Positions 1-12,747 are shown, numbered from the stretch's first letter. The stretch is DNA of 64,000 nt from Rhizobium nepotum 39/7 (GCF_000949865.1 NZ_JWJH01000002.1:62001-126000), one strand, 5' to 3'. A program made the numbers and translations. The notes: a model not told the origin generated them from the letters alone.

Positions 1-332
1 ACCATGCGAAGGAGGGCGAACATGCGATGGTTTCCGCCGGACTATTGTTCTTCTGGTCGGTGGGCGCAACCGTCGGGCCGCTTCTCGCCTCCGTCCTGAT
101 CGACCAGTTCGGCCCGAAAGCGCTGTTCAGCTATACGGCCGCGATCCAGATCGTCTTCATCGCCTACACCATCTACCGGCTGCAGGTGCGCGAGGGCGTT
201 CCGGTGGAGGAGAGGAACTGGCGGTTCCGCTCGCTTTTGCGCACATCCGCCTATTTTCAGAAGCTGGCCGCACCGCCACCGCCCAAAAATGACGGGCCGG
301 AGCCAAAACTCCCTGAGAAAAACGATCCCTGA
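1..332 (+). CDS. MFS transporter, C-terminal part (cut by window start)
   Basis: The reading frame is open from base 3 and the first residues already read like the inside of a transporter, so the start lies before the window and the ATG at 27 is internal. About 109 residues are visible: two hydrophobic segments separated by a short loop, with a GPLLAS/DQFG stretch typical of the last helices of major facilitator proteins, then a basic cytoplasmic tail ending in a Pro/Lys-rich stretch. The family moves small solutes across the inner membrane using an ion gradient. The substrate cannot be told from this fragment. Confidence 0.75.
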   Translation, partial: HAKEGEHAMVSAGLLFFWSVGATVGPLLASVLIDQFGPKALFSYTAAIQIVFIAYTIYRLQVREGVPVEERNWRFRSLLRTSAYFQKLAAPPPPKNDGPEPKLPEKNDP

Positions 333-414
333 GCCCGGAAAAGCGGGCTTTGTATTGACATGAGGGCGGCAAAGGGAAAGTAAGACGGATAATTTTCACG
401 AGTGGCCATTTGCA

Positions 415-1575
415 ATGATTGAAACGACTGCCGCCCTCGCCGAAGCCTGCACGGAACTGGCGAAATCGGAATTCATCACCATCGACACCGAGTTTCTGCG
501 CGAAACGACCTTCTGGCCCGAACTCTGCCTCGTGCAGATGGCAAGCCCGACGCTCGAAGTGCTGGTCGATCCGCTCGCCAAGGGTCTCGACCTTACGCCG
601 CTTTTCGAGCTGATGGCCAACCCTGATGTCGTCAAGGTTTTCCATGCCGCGCGGCAGGATATCGAGATCATCTATCATCTCGGCGGGCTTATCCCCCATC
701 CGATCTTCGATACGCAGGTTGCCGCCATGGTGTGCGGTTTCGGCGATTCGATCTCCTACGATCAGCTGGTCCAGAAGATCAAGAACGTACAGATCGACAA
801 ATCCTCGCGTTTCACCGACTGGAGCCGCCGTCCGCTGACCGAAAAGCAGCTGGACTACGCGCTGGCCGACGTGACCCATCTGCGTGACATCTATCTGGCG
901 CTGAAGGCGCAGCTGGAGCGTGAAGGCCGCTCGCTGTGGCTGACCGAAGAGATGGACATTCTGGAATCGCGCGACACCTATGACATGCATCCCGACGATG
1001 CGTGGCTGAGGCTGAAATCGCGCCTGCGCAAGCCCACGGAACTCGCCATCCTCAAATTCATGGCCGCCTGGCGTGAGCGTGAGGCGCGTTCGCGCAACGT
1101 GCCGCGTTCACGCGTCCTGAAGGACGATGCGATCTTCGAGATCGCCCAGCAGCAGCCGAAGGACACCGAGGCGCTGTCGCGGCTTCGCACCATTCCGAAG
1201 GGCTGGGAACGCTCCTCGTCCGGCGCCGCCATCATCGAAACCGTGAATGCGGCGCTGGCTCTTCCGAAAGAGGAAATGCCGAAGGCGCCGCGTCACAGCC
1301 ACGCACCGGAAGGTTCGGGCGCTGCCGTGGAACTTCTGAAAGTTCTCCTGAAGCTGACGGCGGACAAGCACGGCGTTGCCGCCAAGGTCATCGCCAACAG
1401 CGAGGATCTGGACAAGATCGCCTCCGAGGGCGAGGAAGCTACCGTGGCGGCCCTGACCGGCTGGCGGCGCGAACTCTTCGGCGATGTGGCCCTGAAACTC
1501 ATCAATGGCGAAGTGGCACTGCGTTTTGCCGGCAAGAAGGTCGAGGCCGTGGAGGTTGAGGCGAGCGGGCCGTAA
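415..1575 (+). CDS. rnd: Ribonuclease D
   Basis: This is a 3'-to-5' exoribonuclease that trims the 3' ends of tRNA precursors and other small RNAs in the cytoplasm. The 386-residue length fits the family. The DEDDy nuclease core is visible: D24 and E26 in IDTEF, a second Asp in the AARQDIE segment, and the third motif with Tyr and Asp in LDYALADVTHLRD. An HRDC domain follows at about residues 205-290 (starting near ELAILKF). The ATG at 415 has only a weak ribosome site, but no better start precedes the conserved core. A TTGACA hexamer lies at 355-360 upstream; I found no convincing -10 partner. It is a single gene between a transporter and a cyclase. Confidence 0.93.
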   Translation: MIETTAALAEACTELAKSEFITIDTEFLRETTFWPELCLVQMASPTLEVLVDPLAKGLDLTPLFELMANPDVVKVFHAARQDIEIIYHLGGLIPHPIFDTQVAAMVCGFGDSISYDQLVQKIKNVQIDKSSRFTDWSRRPLTEKQLDYALADVTHLRDIYLALKAQLEREGRSLWLTEEMDILESRDTYDMHPDDAWLRLKSRLRKPTELAILKFMAAWREREARSRNVPRSRVLKDDAIFEIAQQQPKDTEALSRLRTIPKGWERSSSGAAIIETVNAALALPKEEMPKAPRHSHAPEGSGAAVELLKVLLKLTADKHGVAAKVIANSEDLDKIASEGEEATVAALTGWRRELFGDVALKLINGEVALRFAGKKVEAVEVEASGP

Positions 1576-1969
1576 CCGCCCGCCCCTTCACCCATCGCTT
1601 TGCAGACCGTCTCGCTTCGAGACCTTTCCACGAGACGCTTCCGCGTTTTGTTATTCGCTATCCTGCTGGCGGCCGCACGCATTCCACTCCCTGCGCTTGA
1701 AACGGTGCATCCCCGGACCATCGGCAAGAGCGTTTCACGCCAAAACGCGCAAAGCGCCATCGACGATTCGGTTTAAACCGGACAAGTTCCGGCGTGACAC
1801 GGCGTCGACACCCCTTTTGCGGCAACGGCGCAACAGCCTTTCCAATCCTTCATGTGACCTTACTGAATGGTCACTTTTTGCAGCGCATTTTCCACACTAA
1901 TGTCGCATATGACAACGACAGAAGCTTCGCCCAACGGGCGGAACTTCCTTTCCGAGATCAAGAACCGAT
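1576..1969. other. Intergenic region rnd to cyclase, 394 bp
   Basis: I see no supportable gene here. The region contains a perfect 12-bp palindrome, CGGTTTAAACCG, at 1769-1780, and a loose inverted pair GAAACG / CGTTTC around 1699-1736. Short open frames crossing the region have no recognisable product. The promoter of the downstream cyclase presumably lies in the last 100 bases. Confidence 0.4.
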
Positions 1970-2998
1970 ATGAGAAAATTGCTGCCCATTCTGGACTACG
2001 TGGTGCTCTTCGTTGCCGTGGCCGGCAGCGGCGTGGCCTACGCGTTTCTGGAATATGGCGGCGGCGCACTCATCGGCGCTACCTATGCGTTGTTCGCCTG
2101 CGCGCCTATTCTCGCCTTTGAGCGCGGTTACGTGCTGCCCGGCCTGTCGCGGCAGGTCAGCGCATTGCCGACCCCGGTCTATATTGCGGTCGGCCTCATC
2201 ATCTACGCCATCCTCGTCTTTTGCGGCTTCGGGCTCGGCGGCACGATCCTCTGGGCGAGCGGGATATTTCCCGGCACATGGAAGCGGGCAGTGCATGCCG
2301 AGGTGCAGACGCTGATCTTCACCCTCATCGTCTGCGGCATCATCGTTTTCATCATGCGCGTGCGCGAGCTTCTCGGCCGCGACATCTTCATCGACCTCAT
2401 TTTGGGTCGCTACCGCCGCCCCGTCAGCGAAGACCGCGTCTTCATCTTCATCGACCTCGTCGGCTCCACCTCCTTTGCCGAAACCCACGGCGACCTGAAG
2501 GCCCAGGAATATCTGGGCGAGATCTTCGCAAGCTATGCCGCGCCGGTCAGAAAACACGGCGGCGTTATCGACGACTATATCGGCGATGCCGCCATCATCA
2601 CCTGGCCCTATCACATGGCGATCAGGCGGGCGGCCTGCGTGCGCTGCGTTTTCGATATTCAGGCGACCATCGAGGATAAGCGCGACATGTGGCTTGCCCG
2701 CTTCGGCGAAGTCCCGCGTCTGCGCTTCGCCATTCATGGCGGACCGGTCATCACCGCCGAAATCGGCGTCGATCACCACAAGATCACCTATTTCGGCGAT
2801 ACCGTGAACACGACCTCACGGCTCGAATCACTGAGCAAGATGCTCGGCCATCCCGTGCTGATTTCCGCCGACCTTGCCCATCAGCTGGTGCTTCCCAAGG
2901 GCGTGCGCAGCGAATATCTCGGCGAACACGCGGTCAAGGGTCGTGGCCAGACGCTGGGCGTTTGTACCCTCAGCCAATATCAGGCCCCTGCCGCCTAA
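1970..2998 (+). CDS. Membrane-bound class III adenylate/guanylate cyclase
   Basis: This should be an inner-membrane enzyme that makes a cyclic nucleotide (cAMP or cGMP) from the triphosphate. The N-terminal half has four hydrophobic segments (about residues 8-27, 30-50, 69-95 and 112-131) and the C-terminal half (about 155-340) is a class III catalytic domain. The first metal-binding Asp sits in FIDLVGST near residue 161 and the second in the GDAA segment near residue 206. The transition-state Asn and Arg are in the VNTTSRLES segment. The homodimer should therefore be competent for catalysis. The choice of ATP or GTP cannot be read with confidence. It stands alone, and the sensing input would have to come through the membrane segments. 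Confidence 0.85.
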   Translation: MRKLLPILDYVVLFVAVAGSGVAYAFLEYGGGALIGATYALFACAPILAFERGYVLPGLSRQVSALPTPVYIAVGLIIYAILVFCGFGLGGTILWASGIFPGTWKRAVHAEVQTLIFTLIVCGIIVFIMRVRELLGRDIFIDLILGRYRRPVSEDRVFIFIDLVGSTSFAETHGDLKAQEYLGEIFASYAAPVRKHGGVIDDYIGDAAIITWPYHMAIRRAACVRCVFDIQATIEDKRDMWLARFGEVPRLRFAIHGGPVITAEIGVDHHKITYFGDTVNTTSRLESLSKMLGHPVLISADLAHQLVLPKGVRSEYLGEHAVKGRGQTLGVCTLSQYQAPAA

Positions 2999-3120
2999 GG
3001 GCGATTTGCTCCCACCCGTCCGCAAAATTCATCAAAGCTTCAAACGGCGATCACCTGCCTGTCATACGGCACCCCTATCGCCTCAATCCTGTCTTCAACA
3101 GGTATTGAGGGGTCTCCACC

Positions 3121-4479
3121 ATGAAGCACGCTCTTTTCGCACCTTTAGCCATTCTCGCGCTGGCCACCGCATCCTATGCGGCGGAACAGGAGTTTCCGGC
3201 AAAGCTGGTCTCCCACGCCATTCTGCCCGCCAACACCATCATCGCGGCACCTGCGGACGCGCCGGAACACCTCAAGACCTCCGCCAAGTTCACCACGGCC
3301 GACCGCAAGCGCGCAGAAGGTCTAGGCACCGTGCCCGGCAAGGACGGCGTGCGCCTAACCGGCCTTTCCATGCCGTTCAACGGCCAGGCGATGCAGGGCT
3401 TCTCCGGCATCAAGACGATGACGGACGGTACCTTCTGGAGCCTTTCCGACAATGGTTTCGGCTCGAAGCTCAACTCCAGCGACGCCATGCTGATGCTTCA
3501 CCACCTCAAATTCGACTGGGATGCCGGCAAGGTCAACGCGCTGGAAACCGTGTTCCTTTCCGATCCTGACAAAAAAGCACCCTTCCCGATCGTCATGGAA
3601 GGTTCCGACAAACGTTACCTGACGGGCGCCGATTTCGACGTCGAATCCATTCAGCCCGTTGCCGACGGTTTCTGGGTGGGCGAGGAATTCGGACCTTACA
3701 TCCTGAAATTCACCCGTGACGGCAAACTGACCGACGTCATCGCCACCAAGGCCGGCGATATCGAGGTGAAGTCTCCGGATCATCCGACCCTAGCGCTGCC
3801 CGGCAACCCGACGCAGAAGATGCCCGCTTTCAACCTGAAACGATCAGGCGGTTATGAGGGCATGGCGCTCTCCAAGGACGGCTCGAAGCTCTATGGCCTT
3901 CTGGAAGGCCCGCTTTACACGGCCGAAGGTCAGGTCGAAAAGACCGAAGACGGCTCGACCGCACTCCGGATCATCGAACTCGACACCGCCAAGAAGGCGT
4001 GGACCGGCCGCACCTGGCTCTACCCGCTGGCGCAGGGTGGCGAAGCCATCGGCGACTTCAACATGCTGGATGAGAGTACGGCGCTGGTCATCGAGCGTGA
4101 CAATGGCGCCGGTACCGCTGACAAGGCCTGCGCCGACCCGAAGAAGCCTGAAGCAAATTGCTTTGCCGTGCCTTCCAAGGTCAAGCGCATCTACAAGATC
4201 GAATTCAACGACGCCAATGCCGGCAAGGCGGCGCGCAAGATCGGCTATATCGATCTGCTGAAGATCTCCGATCCTGATAACAAGAAGCGTCAGGGCGGCG
4301 GCAACGGTTACTACGACATGCCCTTCGTCACCATCGAGAATGTCGACCGCGTCGACGCCACACATATCATCGTCGGCAACGACAACAACCTGCCCTTCTC
4401 CGCCGGCCGTGCGCTGGACAAGGCTGACGACAACGAGTTCGTCGTGCTGGAAGTCAAGGAACTGCTCGACGCGAAGTAA
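3121..4479 (+). CDS. Exported esterase-like / phytase-like beta-propeller protein
   Basis: The 452-residue product begins with a clear signal peptide (KH followed by a hydrophobic stretch ending at SYAA near residue 21), so it is exported to the periplasm or beyond. The rest matches the phytase-like domain family: repeated short segments such as GFSGIKTMTDGTFW, NGFGSKLNS and EEFGPYILKF read as strands of a propeller. Members have been linked to phosphoester or ester hydrolysis, but the substrate of this class is mostly unknown, so I do not assign one. The start has a GAGGGG ribosome site just upstream. The gene is monocistronic, and a short UUCG-loop hairpin follows the stop. Confidence 0.8.
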   Translation: MKHALFAPLAILALATASYAAEQEFPAKLVSHAILPANTIIAAPADAPEHLKTSAKFTTADRKRAEGLGTVPGKDGVRLTGLSMPFNGQAMQGFSGIKTMTDGTFWSLSDNGFGSKLNSSDAMLMLHHLKFDWDAGKVNALETVFLSDPDKKAPFPIVMEGSDKRYLTGADFDVESIQPVADGFWVGEEFGPYILKFTRDGKLTDVIATKAGDIEVKSPDHPTLALPGNPTQKMPAFNLKRSGGYEGMALSKDGSKLYGLLEGPLYTAEGQVEKTEDGSTALRIIELDTAKKAWTGRTWLYPLAQGGEAIGDFNMLDESTALVIERDNGAGTADKACADPKKPEANCFAVPSKVKRIYKIEFNDANAGKAARKIGYIDLLKISDPDNKKRQGGGNGYYDMPFVTIENVDRVDATHIIVGNDNNLPFSAGRALDKADDNEFVVLEVKELLDAK

Positions 4480-4489
4480 GAAAAACGGG

Positions 4490-4507
4490 GCCGGAATTCG
4501 TTCCGGC
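4490..4507 (+). terminator. Possible hairpin after the phytase-like gene
   Basis: GCCGGAA (4490-4496), loop TTCG, TTCCGGC (4501-4507), directly after the stop codon. A stable UUCG tetraloop stem, but with no T-tract, so it may protect a 3' end rather than act as an intrinsic terminator. Confidence 0.4.
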
Positions 4508-4641
4508 ACCATCAGCGCATCGGCGCGAACTCAACAGGCGGAGCGTCCATGCAGCCTTCAAAAGGATGCGCGGCGCTCCGTTCCGTTCCTCAGCCGACCA
4601 TGCCTGACCCGGAACCCGGTTCCGACACAGGGAAGACCCTC

Positions 4642-4989
4642 ATGCAGGACCATGCCGAACGACTTTATTACGCCCTGAGGAAAAGCTGGTCGATCGAGAC
4701 CAGCAGCCTGTGGTCGAGAGAAAACCCCGCAAGGGGGCAAGGCGGTGTCACAGCACTTGTGGTGCAGGACATTCTCGGTGGCGACCTCGCCAAAACCGCC
4801 GTCAGCGGCGGCGATCATTTCTACAATATCGTCGACGGCACGCGTTGGGACTTCACCTTCGCCCAGTTCGATATTCCAGTCGGTTACCAGGACAAGCCCG
4901 CTACCCGTACGGAAGCGATGGCAAGGGCGACGCCGTTGCAATATGCCTATCTTAGCGCGTGTATAAGGAAGGCGCTGGGGCATGGTTGA
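4642..4989 (+). CDS. YunG-like small protein
   Basis: This is a 115-residue protein of unknown biochemical role. The pattern of an N-terminal aromatic/basic segment, SWSIETSSLW, then GGVTALVVQD, GGD, HFYNIVDG and WDFTFAQF matches the small YunG family as I know it. No catalytic function is established for that family. I choose the ATG at 4642 because GGAAG at 4631-4635 gives good spacing and because the family similarity begins there. The frame is open back to 4549, but that upstream part is Pro-rich and unlike the family. No signal peptide or membrane segment is seen, so it is probably cytoplasmic. Confidence 0.65.
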   Translation: MQDHAERLYYALRKSWSIETSSLWSRENPARGQGGVTALVVQDILGGDLAKTAVSGGDHFYNIVDGTRWDFTFAQFDIPVGYQDKPATRTEAMARATPLQYAYLSACIRKALGHG

Positions 4990-5184
4990 ATAATAGCGGC
5001 CCATAGCGTGACGACTGGCTTGTTCCGGCGGCGAACCGATTTCGGTCTGCCGGCTTTTTCGCTTGTGGTTCCAATGCCGCAATTTCGGCTTCGCCTCCCA
5101 ACACAGACACAATCCATGACATAGTATCGGCCATGGCATAATACCGGCAGGCAAAACGAGGTGCACCCCAAGGAGAGATGTCCG

Positions 5185-5532
5185 ATGAATGAGAGCTGCC
5201 CGGTCCTGACGCCCGCCGAACGGCAAGTTCAGGATATATTGGAACGGACAGAAACGTCGATGATGGCCACCATTCATGCAGCGCTGGAGCGCGCCAGCAA
5301 ACAGGCCGTCGAGGAACTCCAGGCAATCGGCTCTGAAATACCGCCACCGCCTCATGACTATTTTGCCGCTGTCGCGCATCAACAGCTTTTCCTGCTGTTA
5401 TGCGGAGCCGATCGGGAAACATTCGAGGATGGAGATCCTGAAGTCGCAGCCCACATCATCCGGAATGCCCAAAGCATATCCGACCACTACTGGAAGAAAA
5501 AAGATACGGCTGCGGATGTTTCGGGCGACTGA
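5185..5532 (+). CDS. Hypothetical protein, 115 residues
   Basis: I do not recognise this product. The ATG at 5185 is preceded by AGGAGAG (5171-5177) at good spacing, so I prefer it over the GTG at 5161. The protein is soluble-looking, with predicted helices (AERQVQDILER, HAALERASKQAVEELQ), a PPPP break, and a second helical half ending in a Lys/Asp-rich tail. It contains no Cys-rich, membrane or catalytic motif. GC3 bias is normal for the window. It lies alone between the YunG-like gene and the convergent ppx gene. Confidence 0.55.
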   Translation: MNESCPVLTPAERQVQDILERTETSMMATIHAALERASKQAVEELQAIGSEIPPPPHDYFAAVAHQQLFLLLCGADRETFEDGDPEVAAHIIRNAQSISDHYWKKKDTAADVSGD

Positions 5533-5634
5533 TCTGCAAGCTCAGCAGGAAATTCAAGGATCACAACAGCGCAGAGGTCGTTACCTTCGGCCACACGTCC
5601 CATGAATATCCCGAAGCGCCAGAACCGCAATTGA
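5532..5634 (+). pseudogene. Possible gene remnant with coding-like composition
   Basis: Right after the previous stop codon, a different frame reads for about 34 codons with the strong C/G third-position bias of real genes in this window (it runs through CKLSRKF and VVTFGHTS), but it has no start codon or ribosome site. It could be the decayed tail of an older gene, or the frameshifted end of the preceding one. I do not recognise the fragment. Confidence 0.22.
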
Positions 5635-5660
5635 GACCCAATCGCGGCAGTCTCTTTCCA

Positions 5661-7180
5661 CTACTCGAACACAAACGCCAGCCGCTTGCCCGTCAGCTTC
5701 GCCAGCTGCTGCAGGCGTCCGTCCAGACGCTCGCCGGCGAAATCGCAATAGGCGTGGGGCACCACGAACTCCAGATCCACATCCGGATTGGTGGATTTGC
5801 GGAATTTCAGGTGATCGACGACGCCCGGCATCGAGGCCGAGAAGAGGTAAACCACGCGCAGCAGGCCACCGAGCAACTTTCCGAGCTCAAGCAGGCGGTT
5901 TCCCGCCATGACGGCAAGCGGCTCAGTGGTGCCGTTGTCGTTCAGCCCTTCGAAGCGGTAATAATTGGCGAGCGCGATATAGGCGCGGCCGGGATGGGTG
6001 ATCGCCACGAAGGAGGAGTGGGCGATGATGTTGAGCGCCTGCAAGCCGCGATAATCCGGATGCGCGCGCCAGCTGATATCGGCCAGAAGACAGGCGGCCT
6101 GCCGGTAACGGCTTTCCTCTTCCGTCTCTTCGATGCCGAAGACCGGAAAGGTGCGGCCGCTCCAGTCCGCGAGTTCGCGCGCATGCTCGGGCGAGCGGGC
6201 GCGCAGAATGGCAAGCTCGTCGGCCGTGACCAGCAGCGGATCCAGATCCCGCTCGGCTTCCGTCAGCAGCGAATAAAGATATCCTTCACGCACGCCCTGC
6301 GCCGAAAAGGCGATCTTCGATGGCTTCATCGCCTTCAGAACTTCGCGCATGGCGATGGCGCCAAAGGGCAGAAGCGCACGGCGGTTTTTGGAGACCGCCT
6401 GCCAGGCTGGATCTTTGCTATCCCGGGAGACGACGACCTCCTCCAGAAAATTCAGCATTTCCGCCAGCGGCAATTCATATCCCTGCATCATGTGCAGCGG
6501 ATAACCGGTAATCTCCATATGCAGCTTGGCGATGTTTCGCCATGTGCCGCCCACGGCATAAAAGGTGCGCCCCTCGCCCGCCGCCAGGAGTTTTGCGAAA
6601 GATTTGACGTGCTTGCGGGCAATGGTCGCCGCCTTCTCGAGCGAGCCGTCCGATTGCTCCGACAGGCGAAGGCCGCCAAGCGGCAAGGTAATGCCCTCGC
6701 CGCAGCTCTTGCCATTGATGTCGATGAGTTCGAGCGAACCGCCGCCCAGGTCGCCGGCGATGCCATCAGGATCGTGGAAACCGCTGATCACGCCGTAGGC
6801 GGAATAAAGCGCTTCCTTTTCTCCGGAAAGCACCTCGACCTCGCAACCGAGAATGGCTTCGGCTTCACGGATGAAATCCGGGCCGTTTTCCGCTTCACGT
6901 GCCGCCGCTGTCGCCAGCACGTAGAGTTTTTGCGCCTGCGCCTGCTCGGAAAGCGCATGGAAGCGCCGCAGCGCCATCAGCGCCCGGTTCACGCCTTCCT
7001 CATGCATCCGGCCCGTGAGGGCCAGCCCCTTGCCGAGACCGCAGAGGACCTTCTCGTTGAACAGCACGGCGGGCGCGCGGGAAAGACCTTCATATACGAC
7101 GAGACGAACGGAGTTCGAACCAATATCTATGACGGAAACGGGGGCAAGGCCGGTCAGCCGCCCCTGTGCTTCTGATCGAG

Positions 7181-7184
<4 letters not shown>
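5661..7184 (-). CDS. ppx: Exopolyphosphatase, Ppx/GppA family
   Basis: The protein hydrolyses inorganic polyphosphate from the chain end and may also act on pppGpp. It is 507 residues long, within the family range. The ASKHA-fold phosphate-binding loops are visible: [11 protein letters not shown] near residues 18-28, and DLGGGSLEL near residue 145. The start ATG (7184-7182) overlaps the ppk stop in an ATGA arrangement, so it is translationally coupled to the kinase that makes its substrate. The pair can therefore set polyphosphate levels from one transcript. The gene ends the four-gene minus-strand operon that begins at 11378. Confidence 0.92.
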
Positions 7185-9424
<2,240 letters not shown>

Positions 9425-9477
9425 CCCGCGATCGTCCCTCTTGCCCGTATAACAGTTTGACGACGGAACTGTGACAG

Positions 9478-10218
9478 TCAATCGACCTCCAGCCCGCTAT
9501 CCGTTGCTCCATCGGCCGCCGTATCGCCCATCGTGTTGAGGACTTCCGCCGCCAGCGGACGGGTTATCCTTGTTCCACGCGCCAGTGCCAGCCTGTCGAT
9601 CCGGTCCACGATCGTCTGTGCCGTATCGAGCGAACGCTCCATTCTGTTGACGATATAGCCTATGAGTTTGTCATCCATATAAAGCTGCCGGTCGGCGAAG
9701 AGTTTCACCAGCACCTGCGCCAGAAGCCCCTCGTCGGGTTCGCCCGTCTCCACCACCGTCACGGCTTTCAGGCGCGAGCGCAGATCCGGCAGCGTCACCG
9801 GCCATGCGGCCGGCGATTGCCGGCTGGTCATCAAAAGCGTGGTGCCATGCTGGCGCACGCTGTTGATGACATGGAAGAGTTCGGTGTCGTCAAACCCGCG
9901 GCGGTCGGCATCCTCGAAAAGCACCGGTCCGGTTTCGGCCGCGCGCGCGGCATCCGCGCCGGTTTGCGGATGGATATCCCTGGCACCGCTGATATTCTTC
10001 CAGATATTGGCGAGGTGCGATTTTCCCGAACCCGGCGGCCCGGCCAGCACCACCACTGGTGATGGCCAGTTCGGCCATTCATCCACGAGGCTGACGGCGG
10101 CCTTGAGCGAGGCGGACACGAGAAGGTCGTCCCTTCCGGAAGCGGACTGGTGCGAGAATACGAGCGTCAGCTGCTCGGCCTTCGACCGGGCATTGTCGTT
10201 TTTGATTTGGTCAGTCAT
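9478..10218 (-). CDS. hdaA: DnaA regulatory inactivator HdaA
   Basis: This is a DnaA-related AAA+ protein that works with the DNA-bound beta clamp to stimulate ATP hydrolysis on DnaA and so limit re-initiation of replication. The 246 residues contain a Walker A GPPGSGKS at about residues 60-67, a Walker B-like VLFEDAD near residue 97, and a sensor/lid region ending in the MERSLDTAQ segment. There is no DnaA-type DNA-binding domain IV. The N-terminal segment with QLTLVF could be the clamp-binding motif. It starts two bases after the AI-2E-type gene stop and leads straight into ppk, so replication control and polyphosphate metabolism share a transcript. Confidence 0.88.
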   Translation of the reverse strand: MTDQIKNDNARSKAEQLTLVFSHQSASGRDDLLVSASLKAAVSLVDEWPNWPSPVVVLAGPPGSGKSHLANIWKNISGARDIHPQTGADAARAAETGPVLFEDADRRGFDDTELFHVINSVRQHGTTLLMTSRQSPAAWPVTLPDLRSRLKAVTVVETGEPDEGLLAQVLVKLFADRQLYMDDKLIGYIVNRMERSLDTAQTIVDRIDRLALARGTRITRPLAAEVLNTMGDTAADGATDSGLEVD

Positions 10219-10220
10219 TG

Positions 10221-11378
10221 TCAGCCCTGACCATCCGCCTTGTCGGAGGAGGTTTCCCTTTCTTCCAAGGCAAGGTTGGCTTCCCAGGGAAGGTTGGCGG
10301 CGTGCCCATGGTAAAGATCGCTTTCAAGATACCGCGACAATGCGAAGCGGACAAGCACGCCAACGGCCGCCGCCGCCGGCACGGCGACCAGAAGGCCGAC
10401 GAAACCGAAAAGAGCGCCGAAAGCGAACAATGCGAACATCAGCCACACCGGATGCAGGCCGACGCTTTTGCCGACGAGCTTCGGTTGCAGGATGTTGCCT
10501 TCGATGAACTGGCCGGAAAAGAACACGGCCAGCGTCAGAAACACATAGATATAATCCGGCCAGAACTGCACGATGGCGACGCCGACGGCAAGGATGAGGC
10601 CGACCATCGAACCAATATAGGGAATGAAGCTGATGAGGCCGGAGAAAAGGCCGATCAGCAGGCCGAAATTAAGGCCGACCAGCGACAGGCCAACGGCGTA
10701 ATAGACGCCCAGAATAAGGCAGAGCGACCCCTGCCCGCGCACGAAACCGGCAATCGTCCTGTCCATATCACGGGCGATCTGGCGGACGGTATGCACGTAG
10801 TCGCGCGGTATCCAGCTATCGACCTTGTCGATCATGCGGTCCCAGTCGAGCAGCAGGTAGAAGGCGACGACGGGCGTGACGACCAAAAGCGACATGACAT
10901 CGATCAGCGATTTGCCGGAATTCCATATCTGCGCCAGCAATGTGCCGATGAAACCGGCGCCTTCGGTCAAGAGCTTGGAAAAATTCTCCTTCACGGCATC
11001 GATCTGGTTGCTCACCCAGTCCGGCAGAAGATTGGTATCCGCGCCGGCGATCAGCTGCTGCAACGACGAGATATATTGCGGGACGCGCGTGATGAATTCC
11101 GAGGCCTGGGCGGCGATCAGCGGAATGATGATGATGAGCGACAACGCGAAGATCAACACGAAGGAGACGAGGATGACGACGGTCGCCATCAACCGGTTAA
11201 GGCCGCGCCGCTCCAGCCAGTCGGCCACCGGATCCAGAAAATAGGCAACCGCCATGCCCGCCACAAAAGGCAGGAGAATGGAGCTGAAGACCATCAGGAA
11301 AAGGACAAAGACGACAAGCACGCCGATCCAGAAAAACACCTGCCGGCGCAGGTTCATACCGCTTACATGGGGTTGCAT
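10221..11378 (-). CDS. AI-2E family (PerM/TqsA-type) membrane protein
   Basis: A polytopic inner-membrane protein of 385 residues with about eight hydrophobic segments: two near the N-terminus (residues 12-50), one at about 65-90, and the remainder after residue 150. It has the [10 protein letters not shown] segment characteristic of the family. Members have been proposed as exporters of autoinducer-2 or as Na+/H+ antiporters. The true substrate is not fixed by sequence. The ATG at 11378 has AAGGAT upstream. It is the first gene of the operon leading to hdaA, ppk and ppx. The C-terminal tail is charged and cytoplasmic. Confidence 0.82.
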   Translation of the reverse strand: MQPHVSGMNLRRQVFFWIGVLVVFVLFLMVFSSILLPFVAGMAVAYFLDPVADWLERRGLNRLMATVVILVSFVLIFALSLIIIIPLIAAQASEFITRVPQYISSLQQLIAGADTNLLPDWVSNQIDAVKENFSKLLTEGAGFIGTLLAQIWNSGKSLIDVMSLLVVTPVVAFYLLLDWDRMIDKVDSWIPRDYVHTVRQIARDMDRTIAGFVRGQGSLCLILGVYYAVGLSLVGLNFGLLIGLFSGLISFIPYIGSMVGLILAVGVAIVQFWPDYIYVFLTLAVFFSGQFIEGNILQPKLVGKSVGLHPVWLMFALFAFGALFGFVGLLVAVPAAAAVGVLVRFALSRYLESDLYHGHAANLPWEANLALEERETSSDKADGQG

Positions 11379-11673
11379 CCGTTTATCCTTTTATCGCCGT
11401 GCCGTCTTCGCCCATCATGGAAATAGGATGCGCGTATGCACATGGTCAAGACCGCCGGCCGGCAGTGATCGACAGCACAGGTGTCAGGTCGGCGCAACGA
11501 CGACGGGTTTTCAAGTCTACGCTGCGCATATCGCCGTCGAGAGGCCCAAGGCACACAAAACGTCAAACCGTCGCAAAGCCGTTAAAAACCGGAGCTTTTG
11601 CCACTCAAACCCTTGCATAAGGCCCCGTCCCGTGCGAATGGCGACGCCAAAGGAACCAGCGGAGACGAGAGCC

Positions 11674-12747
11674 ATGAGCCAGTCGGGCAAGAACGGTCTT
11701 ACCTATAGTGATGCGGGTGTGGATATCGACGCCGGCAACCTGATGGTCGAAAAGATCAAACCGGCGGTGCGCTCGACGCGGCGTCCCGGCGCGGACGGTG
11801 AAATCGGCGGCTTCGGCGGCCTGTTCGATCTGAAAGCGGCCGGCTTCACCGATCCGGTTCTGGTGGCCGCCAATGACGGCGTCGGCACCAAGCTGAAGAT
11901 CGCCATCGACGCGAATTTTCATGACACCGTCGGCATCGATCTCGTCGCCATGTGCGTCAACGATCTCGTCGTGCAGGGTGCCGAACCGCTGTTCTTCCTC
12001 GATTATTTCGCGACCGGCAAGCTGGACCCCGACCAGGGTGCGGCCATCGTTTCCGGCATTGCCGCCGGTTGCCGCGAATCCGGCTGTGCACTGATCGGCG
12101 GCGAGACCGCCGAAATGCCCGGCATGTATTCCGATGGCGACTATGATCTTGCAGGCTTTGCCGTCGGTGCTGCCGAGCGTGGCCAGCTTCTGCCGGCCGG
12201 CGACATTTCCGAAGGCGACGTCATTCTCGGGCTTTCTTCCTCCGGCGTTCATTCCAACGGCTTCTCGCTGGTGCGCAAGATCGTGTCGGTCTCCGGTCTT
12301 GACTGGGACGCCCCTGCCCCCTTCGCCGACGGCAAGAAGCTCGGCGAAGCGCTGCTGACGCCGACCCGCATCTATGTGAAGCCGCTTTTGAAGGCGATCC
12401 GCGAGACCGGTGCGCTGAAGGCGCTGGCGCATATCACCGGCGGTGGTTTTCCCGAAAATATTCCGCGCGTTCTGCCCAAGCATCTCGCCGCCGAGATCGA
12501 TCTCGACGCGATCAAGGTTCCGGCCGTCTTCTCGTGGCTTGCAAAAACGGGCGGCGTCGAAGCCAAGGAAATGCTGCGCACCTTCAATTGCGGCGTCGGC
12601 ATGATCGTGGTCGTTTCGGCTGAAAATGCCACCAAGGTCACCGACGCCCTGACGGCGGAAGGCGAGACCGTTTTCCCGCTCGGCCGCATGGTTGCCCGCG
12701 AAGAGGGCGCGCACGGCACGATCTACAAGGGCGCTCTCGGCCTATGA
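11674..12747 (+). CDS. purM: Phosphoribosylformylglycinamidine cyclo-ligase
   Basis: AIR synthetase, step five of de novo purine synthesis: ATP-dependent ring closure of FGAM. The 357-residue product has the family landmarks: the Gly-rich GGFGGLFDL segment, [12 protein letters not shown], the [18 protein letters not shown] stretch, GGETAEMPG, and [14 protein letters not shown] chose the ATG at 11674, which has GGAGAC at a seven-base distance and gives the usual length. The frame is open to 11254, but that part overlaps the divergent AI-2E gene. The stop overlaps the purN start (ATGATGA region at 12744), so the two are coupled. Confidence 0.95.
   Translation: MSQSGKNGLTYSDAGVDIDAGNLMVEKIKPAVRSTRRPGADGEIGGFGGLFDLKAAGFTDPVLVAANDGVGTKLKIAIDANFHDTVGIDLVAMCVNDLVVQGAEPLFFLDYFATGKLDPDQGAAIVSGIAAGCRESGCALIGGETAEMPGMYSDGDYDLAGFAVGAAERGQLLPAGDISEGDVILGLSSSGVHSNGFSLVRKIVSVSGLDWDAPAPFADGKKLGEALLTPTRIYVKPLLKAIRETGALKALAHITGGGFPENIPRVLPKHLAAEIDLDAIKVPAVFSWLAKTGGVEAKEMLRTFNCGVGMIVVVSAENATKVTDALTAEGETVFPLGRMVAREEGAHGTIYKGALGL

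Noticed and set aside
1769..1780. CGGTTTAAACCG palindrome as an operator
   Set aside because: Isolated, far from any start codon and with no second copy or promoter elements; kept only as a note.
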